Notes: generated by a model from the letters alone, not told the origin. DNA of 64,000 nt from an alpha proteobacterium BAL199 (GCA_000171835.1 ABHC01000010.1:1-64000), one strand, 5' to 3'; numbered from the stretch's first letter, positions 7,059 to 16,756 are shown. Made by a program: numbers and translations.

Positions 7059-8285
7059 TCAGCCCACCCCGGTGACCCTCGCCAGGGCGTCGACCACCCG
7101 GTCGACGTCGGCATTCGTCATAGTCGGGAACAGCGGCAGCGACAGGCAGCGGGCATAATACGCCGCCGCCCCCGGCAGCTCCGGCGTCGGATGCGTGGCC
7201 CGGTAGTAGGGCTGGAGGTGCACCGGCGCGTAGTGGACCTGGGTCCCGATGCCCTCGGCGCGCAGGGCGTTCATCACCGCCGCCCGCTCGATCCCCAGTG
7301 CTGCGAAGTCGACCAGCGCCACCGACAGATGCCAGGACGGCTCGCAACCCGCCGCAACCGGCAGGGCGCGGATGTGCGGGCAGAGCCGGTCAAGCCGGTC
7401 GGCGTAGCGCGCCCGCAGGGCCCGCCGGGCCGCCACGAAACGCGGCAGCTTGGCGAGTTGGCGGATGCCCAGGGCGGCGTGGATGTCGGACAGGCGGTAG
7501 TTGAAGCCCGGCTCCGGCATCTCGTAGTACCAGGGGTTCGCGGCACCCTTTGAGTCGAAAGCCCGGTCGCGCTCAGTGAAGCGCTCCGGATCGCGCACCA
7601 TGCCGTGGTTGCGCATCCGCCGCATCCGCTCGTCCAGCACCGGATCGCGGGTGGTCATCACCCCGCCCTCGCCGGTGGCGATGGTCTTGACCGGGTGGGT
7701 GGAGAACATCGCAATCGCGCTGTCCGGGCAAGCCCCGACGGTGTGCCAGGCCTGGTCGCCACCGCGCATCCGACCGCCGAGTGCGTGGCAGGCGTCCTCG
7801 ATGATTGGCACGCCGGGGAATGCCGACGCCAGGGCCGCCACGTCGACGCAGTGCCCGTTCAGGTGGACCGCGACGATCGCCTTGACCCGGTCGCGACCGG
7901 CCCGCGCGGCGGCCGCCTCGGCATGCGGCACCTCCATCAGCCCGGTATCGGAGTTCACGTCGGCAAACGCCACGTCGGCACCGACATAGGCGGCGCAATT
8001 GGCGCTGGCCAGAAACGTCACGCTCGGCACCACCACCGCGTCGCCGGGCCCGAGGCCGAGCGCCAGGGTCGCCAGGTGCAGGCCGGCGGTGCCGCTGGAG
8101 CAGGTCACGGCGTAAGGCACGTCGAGCGCCTTCGCGCACGCCGCCTCGAAGGCGTCGACGGTCGGCCCGGTGGTCAGGAAGTCGCCCTTCAGCACCTCGA
8201 CCACGGCGGCGATGTCGTCGTCTTCGATGACTTGGCGGCCGTAGGGCAGGAACGACGGCGACAGGCCGGGCGGGGGCACGCTCAC
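7059..8285 (-). CDS. pseC: DegT/DnrJ aminotransferase, PseC-like
   Basis: PLP-dependent sugar aminotransferase of 408 residues, probably forming UDP-4-amino-4,6-dideoxy-N-acetyl-altrosamine from the PseB product. Family features are the SGTAGLHLA phosphate-binding block, VVPSVTFLASANCAAYVGA, EDACHALGG, and the HPVKTIATGEGG segment whose lysine forms the internal aldimine. FNYRLSDIHAALGI follows. The GTG at 8285 has GGGAGAAG about 8 nt upstream and lies 4 nt after the secretion adaptor's stop, so it is probably in the same transcript as the type I secretion genes. The PseC assignment rests on pseB in the same region; another DegT sugar transaminase is possible. Confidence 0.82.
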   Translation of the reverse strand: MSVPPPGLSPSFLPYGRQVIEDDDIAAVVEVLKGDFLTTGPTVDAFEAACAKALDVPYAVTCSSGTAGLHLATLALGLGPGDAVVVPSVTFLASANCAAYVGADVAFADVNSDTGLMEVPHAEAAAARAGRDRVKAIVAVHLNGHCVDVAALASAFPGVPIIEDACHALGGRMRGGDQAWHTVGACPDSAIAMFSTHPVKTIATGEGGVMTTRDPVLDERMRRMRNHGMVRDPERFTERDRAFDSKGAANPWYYEMPEPGFNYRLSDIHAALGIRQLAKLPRFVAARRALRARYADRLDRLCPHIRALPVAAGCEPSWHLSVALVDFAALGIERAAVMNALRAEGIGTQVHYAPVHLQPYYRATHPTPELPGAAAYYARCLSLPLFPTMTNADVDRVVDALARVTGVG

Positions 8286-8289
8286 CGGA

Positions 8290-9642
8290 TCACTTCTCCC
8301 GAAGCGCGGTCTCAAGCGACCGGGCGATCGGCGAGATCAGGTAGTCGAGCATGGTCTGCTCGCCGGTCGCGATGATCGCCATCGCCGGCATGCCCGGCAC
8401 GATCTCGACATTGAGGCGCTTCATCATCTCGGCATCGAGCCGGATCCGTGCCTCGTAGAACGGCGGCCCCTTCTCCGGCTGGACCACGTCCGGCGAGATC
8501 TGGGTAACCGTGCCGTCGATCGGCTTGAAGGTCCGCTGGTTGAACGAAGTTAGTCGGACCGTCGCGGCGGCACCCTCCTTCACGGTGTCGATGTCGTTCG
8601 GGTCAAGCTGGACCTTGACGATCAGTTCCTCGTCGTCCGGCACCAGATTGAGGATCGCGTCGCCGGGCGCCACCACGCCGCCATGAGTGTGGAAGCGCAA
8701 GCCGTAGACCTTGCCGGCCTCCGGCGCGTCGATGGTGGTGCGGGTCAGCGCGTCCTGAGCGGCGGTCAACTGCTGGCGCAGGTCCTCCAACTCGATCTGG
8801 GCAGCCCGCAGATCGGTCTCAATCTCGGCGGTCGTGCTCTCAACCAACCCGGATTTCTGGAACTCGGTCTCCGATACCGCCTGGCCGGCCCGCGCCTTCA
8901 GCGCCTGGCGGTTGTCGATCGAGCCTTCCAGCTCAGCCTCGGTGCGTTGCAGGGCGAGCAGCCGCGGTTTGCGCTCCAGCCCTTTCTCGTACAGCTCGCG
9001 AACCCCGACGATCTCCTCGTTGATGATTGCCAGCTGACGACGGTCGGAGCGCTGCTGGGCGTTCAGCGCGGTGATCTCCTCGCGGGCTTTGTCGATCCGC
9101 CGGTCCAGCAGGCTCAACTGGCTGCTGACCGCGGCGCGCCGCCCGTCGAACAGCCGCTGCTCGCCATCGAGGATGTCGGCCACGCCGGGCTGGCCAGCGG
9201 CGCGGATCAGCTCTTCAGGAAATTTGATTACCGGTGTATCGGTGCGTTCTGCCAGCAACCGGGCCTCGCGGCCCAGGGCCGCCAGATACTGCTGGTGAAC
9301 CCGGTCGAACTGAGTTCGGGCGCGGGTGCCGTCGAGAACGACCAACGGCTGACCCTTCTTCACCCGCTCGCCTTCCCTGACCAGGATCTGCTTGATCAAT
9401 CCGCCCTCCAGATGCTGGACGACCCGCTGGTTGCCGACCACCTGGACCTGTCCCTGGGCAACCGCGCCGGACTCCAACGGCGCCAGCGCCGCCCACAGAC
9501 CGAACAACCCGAAGAACAGGAACACGATGCCGTAGCCGAGCCACAGCACGCCACGCCACCCGATCGGATTGGCCTCGTCCTCGCCGAGCGGATCGCTCCA
9601 GCGCGACAGATCGCGGTTTCCTTCGCTGCGTACCAGGGCCAT
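8290..9642 (-). CDS. Type I secretion membrane-fusion protein (HlyD/PrtE family)
   Basis: A 450-residue periplasmic adaptor linking an inner-membrane ABC exporter to a TolC-like channel. It has a short cytoplasmic N-terminus and one membrane helix near residues 32-52 (LWLGYGIVFLFFGLFGLWAAL). A biotinyl-lipoyl half motif follows (GGLIKQILVREGERVKKGQPLVVLDGT), then a long helical hairpin at residues about 110-290. The returning beta-barrel half contains APEAGKVYGLRFHTHGGVV. It lies 16 bp downstream of its ABC partner and just ahead of pseC. No TolC gene and no recognisable RTX substrate are in the window. Confidence 0.93.
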   Translation of the reverse strand: MALVRSEGNRDLSRWSDPLGEDEANPIGWRGVLWLGYGIVFLFFGLFGLWAALAPLESGAVAQGQVQVVGNQRVVQHLEGGLIKQILVREGERVKKGQPLVVLDGTRARTQFDRVHQQYLAALGREARLLAERTDTPVIKFPEELIRAAGQPGVADILDGEQRLFDGRRAAVSSQLSLLDRRIDKAREEITALNAQQRSDRRQLAIINEEIVGVRELYEKGLERKPRLLALQRTEAELEGSIDNRQALKARAGQAVSETEFQKSGLVESTTAEIETDLRAAQIELEDLRQQLTAAQDALTRTTIDAPEAGKVYGLRFHTHGGVVAPGDAILNLVPDDEELIVKVQLDPNDIDTVKEGAAATVRLTSFNQRTFKPIDGTVTQISPDVVQPEKGPPFYEARIRLDAEMMKRLNVEIVPGMPAMAIIATGEQTMLDYLISPIARSLETALREK

Positions 9643-9658
9643 GGGCAGACCGGTCTCC

Positions 9659-11737
9659 CTATCCCTGCTTGTTGGGTCGGGCGGAAATCGCCTGCACGTT
9701 CTGGACCTTCAGCGAAGTCGACTGCGCCTTGATTGCGCCGGGTGGGCGCACCACGACGCCAAGACCACCGACCGGACGCGGCGCCGGCGGAGGCACGATG
9801 CGACGCGGCGCCTCGTCGACGGCTTCCTCATCGCTGGTGATTTCCCGGTCGCCCGGATCGTCACGAAGGTCACGCACCATTTCCGATCCGTCATCCGGCG
9901 GAACAACCGCGGACGGATGGCGAGCAACCACCGAATCGGGCGTTCTTGCCGCCGGTGGCGCGGTCGACGCTCGCGGGGCTTCGGGCGGGGTCTGCCGGTT
10001 GGCTGGCGCATCGAGACGCGGCGGGGGTGCTCCGACCTGCGGCGGGCGCGGGGCGCTCGGCGGCAATGACGGCAGCACTTCTTCGCGAGGCCCAAACCGC
10101 TGCATCGTGCCGTTCTGCAGCACCAATACCTTGTCCATCAGCGACATGGTCTGCGGTCGGTGGGTGATCAGGACCACCGTCACCCCGGCGGCCTTCATCT
10201 CATGGACCGCGTGGATCAACGCGTCGTCGCCCTGAGTGTCCAGATTGGCGTTCGGCTCGTCCAGCACAACGACCCGTGGGTCGCCATACAGCGCGCGGGC
10301 CAGGGCGACACGCTGGCGCTGGCCGCCCGACAGGATCTGTCCGGCCCAGCCGATCTCGGTGTCGTAGCCGTCCGGCAGACGCAGGATCATCTCGTGCAGC
10401 CCGGCCAGCTTGGCCGCCTTGACGACCTTCTCCGGATCGGGGCTTTCCTCGAGCCGGGCGATGTTGTCGGCAACGGTTCCCGGGAACAGTTCGATGTCCT
10501 GGGGCATGAAGCCGACGTGCCGGCCGAGTTCCTCGCCATCCCACGTGAACACGTCGGCGCCGTCCAACCGCACATTGCCGATGGTCGGTTTGGCAACGCC
10601 GACCAGCAGCCGGGCCAAGGTCGATTTGCCGGCCGCCGACGGGCCGATTACCCCCAGCGACTCACCGGCCGGAAGGTCGAAACTGATGCGCTGCAGGATC
10701 GGCTTGGTCAGGCCGGGAGGCTGGAAATACAGGTTCTCCACCGACAGGTTACCCTCAGGCGGCGGCAGTTCCATCTTCTCCAGCCGGTCCTGCGCCGCTT
10801 CCAACACCTCTTCGACCGCCCGATAGGCCTGATAGGCCTCGATCGTGGAACGGGCCTGACCGACCCCAGCCTCGATCGGCTGCAGCGCACGACCGAGGAT
10901 CAGCACCGCCGCAATCATCAGTCCCGGCGTCATCGGGGTCGACGGATCGATGATCTGCGTGACCGATACCGTCATGATGACCATCTGGACCAGCATGCGC
11001 GCCGATTTCGAGATCGCCAGGAAGATCGCCGCGCGATCGCTGGCCTGGCCCTGCAGATCGAGGACCTTCTCGTTGGCGTGGTGATAGCGCCGCAGGATCG
11101 ACTGCCGCATGCCCATGCTTTCGACCACGGCGGCGTTGCGCACTGCCGAATCGGCCGACTGGAACGCGGTCGCGGAATGCTGCTGGGCCTCGGCCAGGGC
11201 CGGACGGGTCAAACGGTCGTTCACAATGCCAAGAATCAGCATGATCAGGGCACCGCCAAGCGCGGCTAGGCCCATTGGCGCGTTGACGTAAAAGATGATG
11301 ATCAGGAAGACCGGTACCCAAGGCAGGTCCAGCATGGTCAGCATGCCTGGGCCGGTCAGGAAGGTGCGCAGCACCGCCAGCTGCCGGAGCACCTGGATCG
11401 AACCGGTCTTGGAGCGGTCCAGTGCGTCGACCACGATCGCCGCCAGAAGCAGCGGGCCGATCCGCCGATCGATCCAGCGCGACACCCGAACGAACGCGAA
11501 CGCCCGGATGCTGTCCAGCGCCGCCTGCACGCCCAGCGCGACGGTTGCCATCAGCAACAGCAGGAACAGCGTCGCGGCACTGCGACTGGCCAGCACCCGG
11601 TCGAACACCTGGTACATGAACAGCGGCATCGTCAGCATCAGCAGATTGACGAAAAAGCTGAACGCCCCGCACGCGGCGAAGGCTGTGTAACAAGCCTTCA
11701 GAAGGCCATGTACGGTGACGGGACCGCGCGGCTGCAT
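9659..11737 (-). CDS. Type I secretion ABC transporter (PrtD-like)
   Basis: A 692-residue inner-membrane ABC exporter that energises one-step protein secretion. It has six membrane helices in residues about 15-290. The nucleotide-binding domain follows: Walker A GPSAAGKST, Q-loop VGFMPQDIELFPG, signature LSGGQRQR, Walker B VVVLDEPNANLD and H-loop ITHRP. There is no N-terminal C39 peptidase domain, so substrates would carry a C-terminal secretion signal. Unusually, about 130 residues rich in Pro, Ala and Arg extend beyond the ATPase. It heads a minus-strand run with the HlyD-like adaptor and pseC, and a 97-aa gene lies 90 bp upstream. Confidence 0.93.
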   Translation of the reverse strand: MQPRGPVTVHGLLKACYTAFAACGAFSFFVNLLMLTMPLFMYQVFDRVLASRSAATLFLLLLMATVALGVQAALDSIRAFAFVRVSRWIDRRIGPLLLAAIVVDALDRSKTGSIQVLRQLAVLRTFLTGPGMLTMLDLPWVPVFLIIIFYVNAPMGLAALGGALIMLILGIVNDRLTRPALAEAQQHSATAFQSADSAVRNAAVVESMGMRQSILRRYHHANEKVLDLQGQASDRAAIFLAISKSARMLVQMVIMTVSVTQIIDPSTPMTPGLMIAAVLILGRALQPIEAGVGQARSTIEAYQAYRAVEEVLEAAQDRLEKMELPPPEGNLSVENLYFQPPGLTKPILQRISFDLPAGESLGVIGPSAAGKSTLARLLVGVAKPTIGNVRLDGADVFTWDGEELGRHVGFMPQDIELFPGTVADNIARLEESPDPEKVVKAAKLAGLHEMILRLPDGYDTEIGWAGQILSGGQRQRVALARALYGDPRVVVLDEPNANLDTQGDDALIHAVHEMKAAGVTVVLITHRPQTMSLMDKVLVLQNGTMQRFGPREEVLPSLPPSAPRPPQVGAPPPRLDAPANRQTPPEAPRASTAPPAARTPDSVVARHPSAVVPPDDGSEMVRDLRDDPGDREITSDEEAVDEAPRRIVPPPAPRPVGGLGVVVRPPGAIKAQSTSLKVQNVQAISARPNKQG

Positions 11738-11827
11738 ATTCGCCTTCGCTAGACCGGGCTGACAGCGCGTCGTCGCGCTCCGGTCACCGTATCACAACGT
11801 CCGGTCGACGGCGACCGAACGCTCACC

Positions 11828-12121
11828 TCAGTCCTCAGTGAATTTGGCCAGATCGATTTCGCCATGACGGAACGGGATCCAATACTTGGTCTCGGTATTG
11901 TACTGGATTCCATAGATGTTTGTGCAGAACACCTTCTGGGGTGGCAAGGCGCCTCCCGCTTCCTTCTCGGTGCGTGACGAGTCAACCAGATCAGACGCCT
12001 TGAACTTCGCCCACGCCGACGCGACGTCACCGCGCTCCGCTTCCGGGAGATCGTTGATCTCCATGGCGAGATCCCACGTCTTCTCAAGGTCGTTCCAAAG
12101 ATCGTCCAGATAGGTTCCCAT
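11828..12121 (-). CDS. Small acidic protein of unknown function
   Basis: A 97-residue protein, net acidic, with no signal peptide or membrane helix. It starts MGTYLDDLWNDLEKTWDLAM, has a charged middle, and ends FRHGEIDLAKFTED. I do not recognise a family. It reads on the same strand as, and 90 bp upstream of, the type I secretion ABC gene, so it may be the first gene of that transcript. An acidic C-terminus is compatible with a secreted or adaptor protein of the system, but nothing in the sequence proves this. Its base composition (many A/T third positions) is less GC-rich than its neighbours. Confidence 0.65.
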   Translation of the reverse strand: MGTYLDDLWNDLEKTWDLAMEINDLPEAERGDVASAWAKFKASDLVDSSRTEKEAGGALPPQKVFCTNIYGIQYNTETKYWIPFRHGEIDLAKFTED

Positions 12122-12211
12122 GACCCTCGTCCGTCCCGCGTCTTGTTCGATCGCTCAGCTACGCCGGCTTATACCAAACGCTGCCGCGAGTTAAACCTGA
12201 AACTTCAGCCT

Positions 12212-12239
12212 TTGCCAGCCGGCGCGAGTGTCTTATGAA
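12212..12239 (+). promoter_or_regulatory. Possible sigma-70 promoter for the polysaccharide-export permease
   Basis: TTGCCA (12212-12217), a 16-bp spacer and TATGAA (12234-12239) lie about 60 bp before the permease ATG. The match is moderate and the spacer short. Confidence 0.3.
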
Positions 12240-12300
12240 ACGCCGGCCTTTGTAAACCGCCTGTCACTCTTCCCCGCCGGCGGGAACCTGCCGAGATGTG

Positions 12301-13107
12301 ATGATACCTGGTCCGATTCGCAGCTTCCTGAACAACCGCCACCTGATCTGGCAGCTGGCCAAGCGCGACGTGGTCGGTCGCTATCGTGGATCGGCGCTCG
12401 GGCTGGTCTGGTCGCTCATCCAGCCGTTGCTGATGCTCTGTGTCTATACCTACGTCTTCGGAGTCGTGCTGCAAGTGCGGTGGAGCGACCGGCTCCAGGA
12501 CCAGGGCGAGGTCGCGTTTGCCGTCATCCTGTTCTCGGGGCTGATCGTACACGGGCTGTTCACCGAATGCTTCACGCGCGCGCCGACCCTTGTGATCGAG
12601 AACGCCAACTTCGTTAAGAAGGTGATCTTCCCGCTGGAGATCCTGCCCTACACGGTGCTGCTGTCCGCCCTGTTCCACACCGCGGTCAGCATGGTGGTGC
12701 TGCTGGCGGCCCATGTGATCCTGGACCGCGATCTGGCGTGGACCGTTGTGCTCCTGCCGGTGACGGTCGCGCCCCTGCTGATCCTGATGGTCGGGATCAC
12801 CTGGCTGCTGGCATCGCTCGGCGTGTTCCTGCGGGATATCGGACAGGTCACGTCGGTCATCAGCACCGTCCTGCTGTTCGTCAGCCCGATCTTCTTTCCG
12901 GTCGAACGCCTGCCCGAGACCATGCGCGGCATCGTCTACCTCAACCCGCTCAGCCTGATCGTTGATCAGGTTCGCGCGGTGGTACTGTACGGGCGAATGC
13001 CGGACTGGCAGGCCCTCGGCCTGTACACTGCGATCGCGTTGGTCGTCGCTCAACTTGGCTACATGTGGTTCCAGCGCACCCGGCGCGGCTTTGCCGATGC
13101 GTTGTAG
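12301..13107 (+). CDS. ABC-2 polysaccharide export permease (Wzm/KpsM type)
   Basis: A 268-residue inner-membrane permease of exporters that flip finished O-antigen or capsule glycans. The amphipathic N-terminus (IRSFLNNRHLIWQLAKRDVVGRYRGSALGLVWSLIQPLLML) is diagnostic of this family, and about six helices follow. The conserved NPLSLIVDQVRAVVLYGR block precedes the last helix. The ATG at 12301 is used; an in-frame GTG directly precedes it. The expected ATPase partner (Wzt/KpsT) is not adjacent: the next gene is the sulfotransferase-glycosyltransferase fusion on the same strand. It must pair with an ATPase encoded elsewhere or be non-functional. Confidence 0.88.
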   Translation: MIPGPIRSFLNNRHLIWQLAKRDVVGRYRGSALGLVWSLIQPLLMLCVYTYVFGVVLQVRWSDRLQDQGEVAFAVILFSGLIVHGLFTECFTRAPTLVIENANFVKKVIFPLEILPYTVLLSALFHTAVSMVVLLAAHVILDRDLAWTVVLLPVTVAPLLILMVGITWLLASLGVFLRDIGQVTSVISTVLLFVSPIFFPVERLPETMRGIVYLNPLSLIVDQVRAVVLYGRMPDWQALGLYTAIALVVAQLGYMWFQRTRRGFADAL

Positions 13108-13192
13108 CGGCCGCCGGCAGTCGCGTTGACCGGCCTGTAACGAACCGGTATCCGACACCGGCGATACTGAGTACACGGGGAATACGGCGACC

Positions 13193-16100
13193 ATGGCCAC
13201 GACAACCACGCCCAAGGCCCGCGGGACATCCGATCCGGCCGTGCCGGAACGTGCGACCGCGGTCCTCATCCTCGGCATGCACCGAAGCGGCACCTCGGCC
13301 CTGACCCGTGCCTTGAACCTGCTCGGCGTCGCACTCGGCGACAATCTTCTGCCGCCGGCAGCCGGCAACAACGAAACCGGGTTCTGGGAACACCAGAGCG
13401 TCGTCGAACTGCACGAAGAACTGCTCGCCGAACTCGGCATGACCTGGGACGACCCTCGCGCCCTGGCGAGCGACTGGCTGGATCGACCGCAGACGGCCGA
13501 GATCAGGGCGCGTATCGCAACCCGCATGCGCGACGACTTCGGCAGCACGGCACTGTGGGGTGTCAAGGACCCGCGCATGTGCCGGTTCGTGCCGCTGTGG
13601 GAGCAGGTGGCCCACGAAACGGATGCCACACCGGCCTGGGTCATCATGCTGCGGCACCCGTTGGAAATCGTTCGCTCCCTGCAGCAGCGCGATGGCCTGT
13701 CGAGCGGACGAGGGTATCTGCTGTGGCTCCGCCACGCGCTCGAATCCGAGCGACATACCCGCGGTACACCCCGGGTCTTCGTCGACTACGCCTCTCTGAT
13801 GTCGGACTGGCGCGCGACACTGCAGCGGATCGCCGATGAACTCGGCCTGCCGCTCGCGCTGGACGACAGCGGAGCGTCGGATGCAATCGGTGTATTCCTG
13901 AAACCGCAGCTCCGCCACTTCTCGTTCCACGACGAACTGCTGAAGGAAGATGCCCGCCTGGCACGCTGGGTTGGCGCGGCCCACGATGCTTTCGGCAGAC
14001 TGCTGACCGGACCCGACGCCGAGGCCGAGGCCGCCCTTGATCTCCTGGCGGCGGAGCTCGACCTCGCGGGCTGGTACTACGACGACGTGGTGGGCGACGC
14101 CGCGCCGCGCGAGAAGCGGCTGGCCGACGAGATCAACGCATTGCATCAGCGGCTGCATGAACGGCAGATCTGGGCTTCCGAGCAGGAAAGCCGCGTCGGG
14201 GAGCGCGAGGCCCGGATCGCCGAACGCGACACCAGGATCGCCGAGCGCGATGCCATCATCGCCAATCTGCGATCAACGCACGACGAACTCGCGCGCTCGC
14301 AAGCGCGCGCAATAGACGACTTGCAGCAGATCATAAGCGGCAAGGAAGCCGAACAGCATGAACTGCGCAGCGAGATCGCCCGCCTGCACCAGAACTTCCG
14401 ATACGTCGCATCGACGTTTTCCTGGAAGGTGACGCGACCGCTCCGCCTAGTGACCCGGGTTGTATCGGGAATTCTCGGTGCGCTGCGCCTGCGCACGCTT
14501 GAACTGATGCCAATCAGTTTCGTCAATCTGCGTCCACTCGGTCACGGTCACTTCGAGGCCGAGTCGCTGCATCCTTACATGATTCTGGACACTCGGCGCG
14601 GACGCTTGCCGACGGGCTGGGTGGAGGTCGAGTACCGGATCGAGGCCAAGCGCGTCGCGTCTCCGTTCTTGTTCATCGACCAGGGCGCCGGCATCAAGGA
14701 ATCGGATCGGATCCGCCTTCCCCCGACGCGGAACGGCCATGGCAAGGTCATCGTCCGGTTGCCCGATCGGGTGACGGCAATCCGCTTCGATCCGGTGACA
14801 TTCATCGGCGAGTTCAAGCTGGAACCGATTCGCGTCCGTGAATTGAACAGCGTCATGCTTGGAATCCTCCTGGTCTGGCAGCGGATCAGGCCAGCGCTGA
14901 CCAACCGCGATTCCCGGATCCGCATCTGGAACGGCCTTCGGACCGCCTTGAAGCGGGGTGGCATCCGCGAGGTCAAACAGGGCCTGCTTCGTCAGGCCAC
15001 GACACCGCTTCCCGCCTATCACCAGTGGTGCGACGCGTACGCAACGCTGACTGAGGCCGACGTCCAGGCAATCGGCGACCACATCAAGAAGATGAAGGCC
15101 AAGCCGGTTCTGTCGGTGATCATGCCGACCTACAACACCGACCCGGAAGTCCTGGACCGCGCGATCCAGTCCGTTCGCAACCAGATCTATCCGCGATGGG
15201 AGCTGTGCATCGCGGACGACGCTTCGACGCACGGCGAAACTCAGGAAGTGATCCGCCGCCACGCCGGCGAGGACGACCGGATCAAGACGGTGTTCCGGGA
15301 GGTCAACGGTCACATCTCAGCAGCGTCAAACTCGGCGCTTGACCTTGCGACGGGCGATTTCGTGGTCCTGCTGGACCACGACGACGAATTAACGAGCCAC
15401 GCGCTCTACATGATCGCCAGCGAGTTGAACGACCACCCCAACGCCGACGTCATCTACAGCGACGAAGACAAGCTGGACGACAACGGCGAAGCCTATCAGC
15501 CCTACTTCAAGCCGGACTGGTCGCCGGACATGTTCCTGGCGCAGAACTACCTGAACCACGTGAGTGCTCACCGCCGGAGCCTTGTCGAAGTTGTCGGTCG
15601 GTTCCGGGAAGGCTTTGAAGGCAGCCAGGACTACGATCTGGCCTTGCGCGTGATCGAGCGGACGACTGCGGAGCGGATCCGACACATCCCGCATGTCCTG
15701 TATCACTGGCGCGCGGTGGCGGGATCGGTGGCCGGTGCCGATGAAGCCAAGGACTACGCATTGGAGGCCGCCCGGCGGGCGATCACCGAGCATCTCGAGC
15801 GGACCGGGATTGATGGCGAGGTCGTGCCGGGTGCCGACCGGTTCAGCCACCGGGTCATCTACGCGCTGCCGCATACGCTCCCGCTCGTCAGCTTGATCGT
15901 GCCGACACGCAACAAGGCCGAGGTGCTGAAGCTGTGCATCGACGGCATCCGGGAGCACAACGACTACCCCAACTGGGAACTGATCCTGGTCGACAACGGC
16001 AGCGACGAGGATGAGTCGCTCGAGTATCTCGAAGCGCTTGGGAAGGACCCAAGGATCACTGTCCTTCGCGACGACGGGCCGTTCAACTACTCGCGCCTCA

Positions 16101-16750
16101 ACAATCGCGCCGCGCGAATGGCCAAGGGCGAGATCCTCGGGCTTCTGAACAACGACATCGAGCCCATCAACCGGGACTGGCTGACCGAGATGGTCCGTCA
16201 GGTCGTACAGCCGGGAGTCGGGGCGGTCGGCGCCAAGTTGTACTATCCGAACGACACGCTGCAGCATGGCGGCGTGATCGTTGGCCTGGGCGGCGTGGCA
16301 GGGCATTTCGACAAGCGGTTGCCGCGGAACGAACGGGGCTATTTCGGGCGGGCCGGAATCGTCCAGAACTTCACGGCGGTCACCGCAGCCTGCATGCTGA
16401 TGCCGAAGACGGTCTGGGACGAAGTCGAAGGGCTGGACGAGCACCACCTCTCGGTGGCGTTCAACGACGTCGATCTTTGCCTGAAGGTCCGCAAGGCTGG
16501 CTACCGCATCGTCTGGAGCCCATACGCCGAGCTTTATCATCATGAGTCCGTGAGCCGCGGCCAGGACACGGAGCCCGAGAAGCTGGAGCGCTTCGCGTCG
16601 GAAGTCCGCACCATGCAGACCCGCTGGAACACGACGTTCGACGCCGACCCCTACTACAATCCCAATCTCACCCTGGACTACGAGACGCCCCATCTGGCAG
16701 ACCCGCCACGGGTCATCCGGCCTTGGGAAGAGTACTTCGCGGAGGACTGA
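13193..16750 (+). CDS. Sulfotransferase / coiled coil / double GT2 glycosyltransferase fusion
   Basis: A very large cytoplasmic protein of 1185 residues with three parts. Residues about 22-290 are a sulfotransferase-family P-loop domain: GMHRSGTSALTRAL near residue 28 binds the PAPS 5'-phosphate, and VKDPRMC and MLRHPLEIVRS follow. Residues about 305-400 are a coiled coil with repeated IAERDxxIAERD. After the SFSWKVTRPLR motif seen in many polysaccharide glycosyltransferases come two GT-A domains. The first (from about 637) has VIMPTYNTD and DHDDEL; the second (from about 899) has LIVPTRNKAEV, LLNNDIEP and FNDVDLCLKVRKAGYR. It likely builds, and perhaps sulfates, a surface glycan exported by the upstream permease. 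The modules are clear; acceptors are unknown. Confidence 0.9.
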   Translation: MATTTTPKARGTSDPAVPERATAVLILGMHRSGTSALTRALNLLGVALGDNLLPPAAGNNETGFWEHQSVVELHEELLAELGMTWDDPRALASDWLDRPQTAEIRARIATRMRDDFGSTALWGVKDPRMCRFVPLWEQVAHETDATPAWVIMLRHPLEIVRSLQQRDGLSSGRGYLLWLRHALESERHTRGTPRVFVDYASLMSDWRATLQRIADELGLPLALDDSGASDAIGVFLKPQLRHFSFHDELLKEDARLARWVGAAHDAFGRLLTGPDAEAEAALDLLAAELDLAGWYYDDVVGDAAPREKRLADEINALHQRLHERQIWASEQESRVGEREARIAERDTRIAERDAIIANLRSTHDELARSQARAIDDLQQIISGKEAEQHELRSEIARLHQNFRYVASTFSWKVTRPLRLVTRVVSGILGALRLRTLELMPISFVNLRPLGHGHFEAESLHPYMILDTRRGRLPTGWVEVEYRIEAKRVASPFLFIDQGAGIKESDRIRLPPTRNGHGKVIVRLPDRVTAIRFDPVTFIGEFKLEPIRVRELNSVMLGILLVWQRIRPALTNRDSRIRIWNGLRTALKRGGIREVKQGLLRQATTPLPAYHQWCDAYATLTEADVQAIGDHIKKMKAKPVLSVIMPTYNTDPEVLDRAIQSVRNQIYPRWELCIADDASTHGETQEVIRRHAGEDDRIKTVFREVNGHISAASNSALDLATGDFVVLLDHDDELTSHALYMIASELNDHPNADVIYSDEDKLDDNGEAYQPYFKPDWSPDMFLAQNYLNHVSAHRRSLVEVVGRFREGFEGSQDYDLALRVIERTTAERIRHIPHVLYHWRAVAGSVAGADEAKDYALEAARRAITEHLERTGIDGEVVPGADRFSHRVIYALPHTLPLVSLIVPTRNKAEVLKLCIDGIREHNDYPNWELILVDNGSDEDESLEYLEALGKDPRITVLRDDGPFNYSRLNNRAARMAKGEILGLLNNDIEPINRDWLTEMVRQVVQPGVGAVGAKLYYPNDTLQHGGVIVGLGGVAGHFDKRLPRNERGYFGRAGIVQNFTAVTAACMLMPKTVWDEVEGLDEHHLSVAFNDVDLCLKVRKAGYRIVWSPYAELYHHESVSRGQDTEPEKLERFASEVRTMQTRWNTTFDADPYYNPNLTLDYETPHLADPPRVIRPWEEYFAED

Positions 16751-16756
16751 CGCTCC

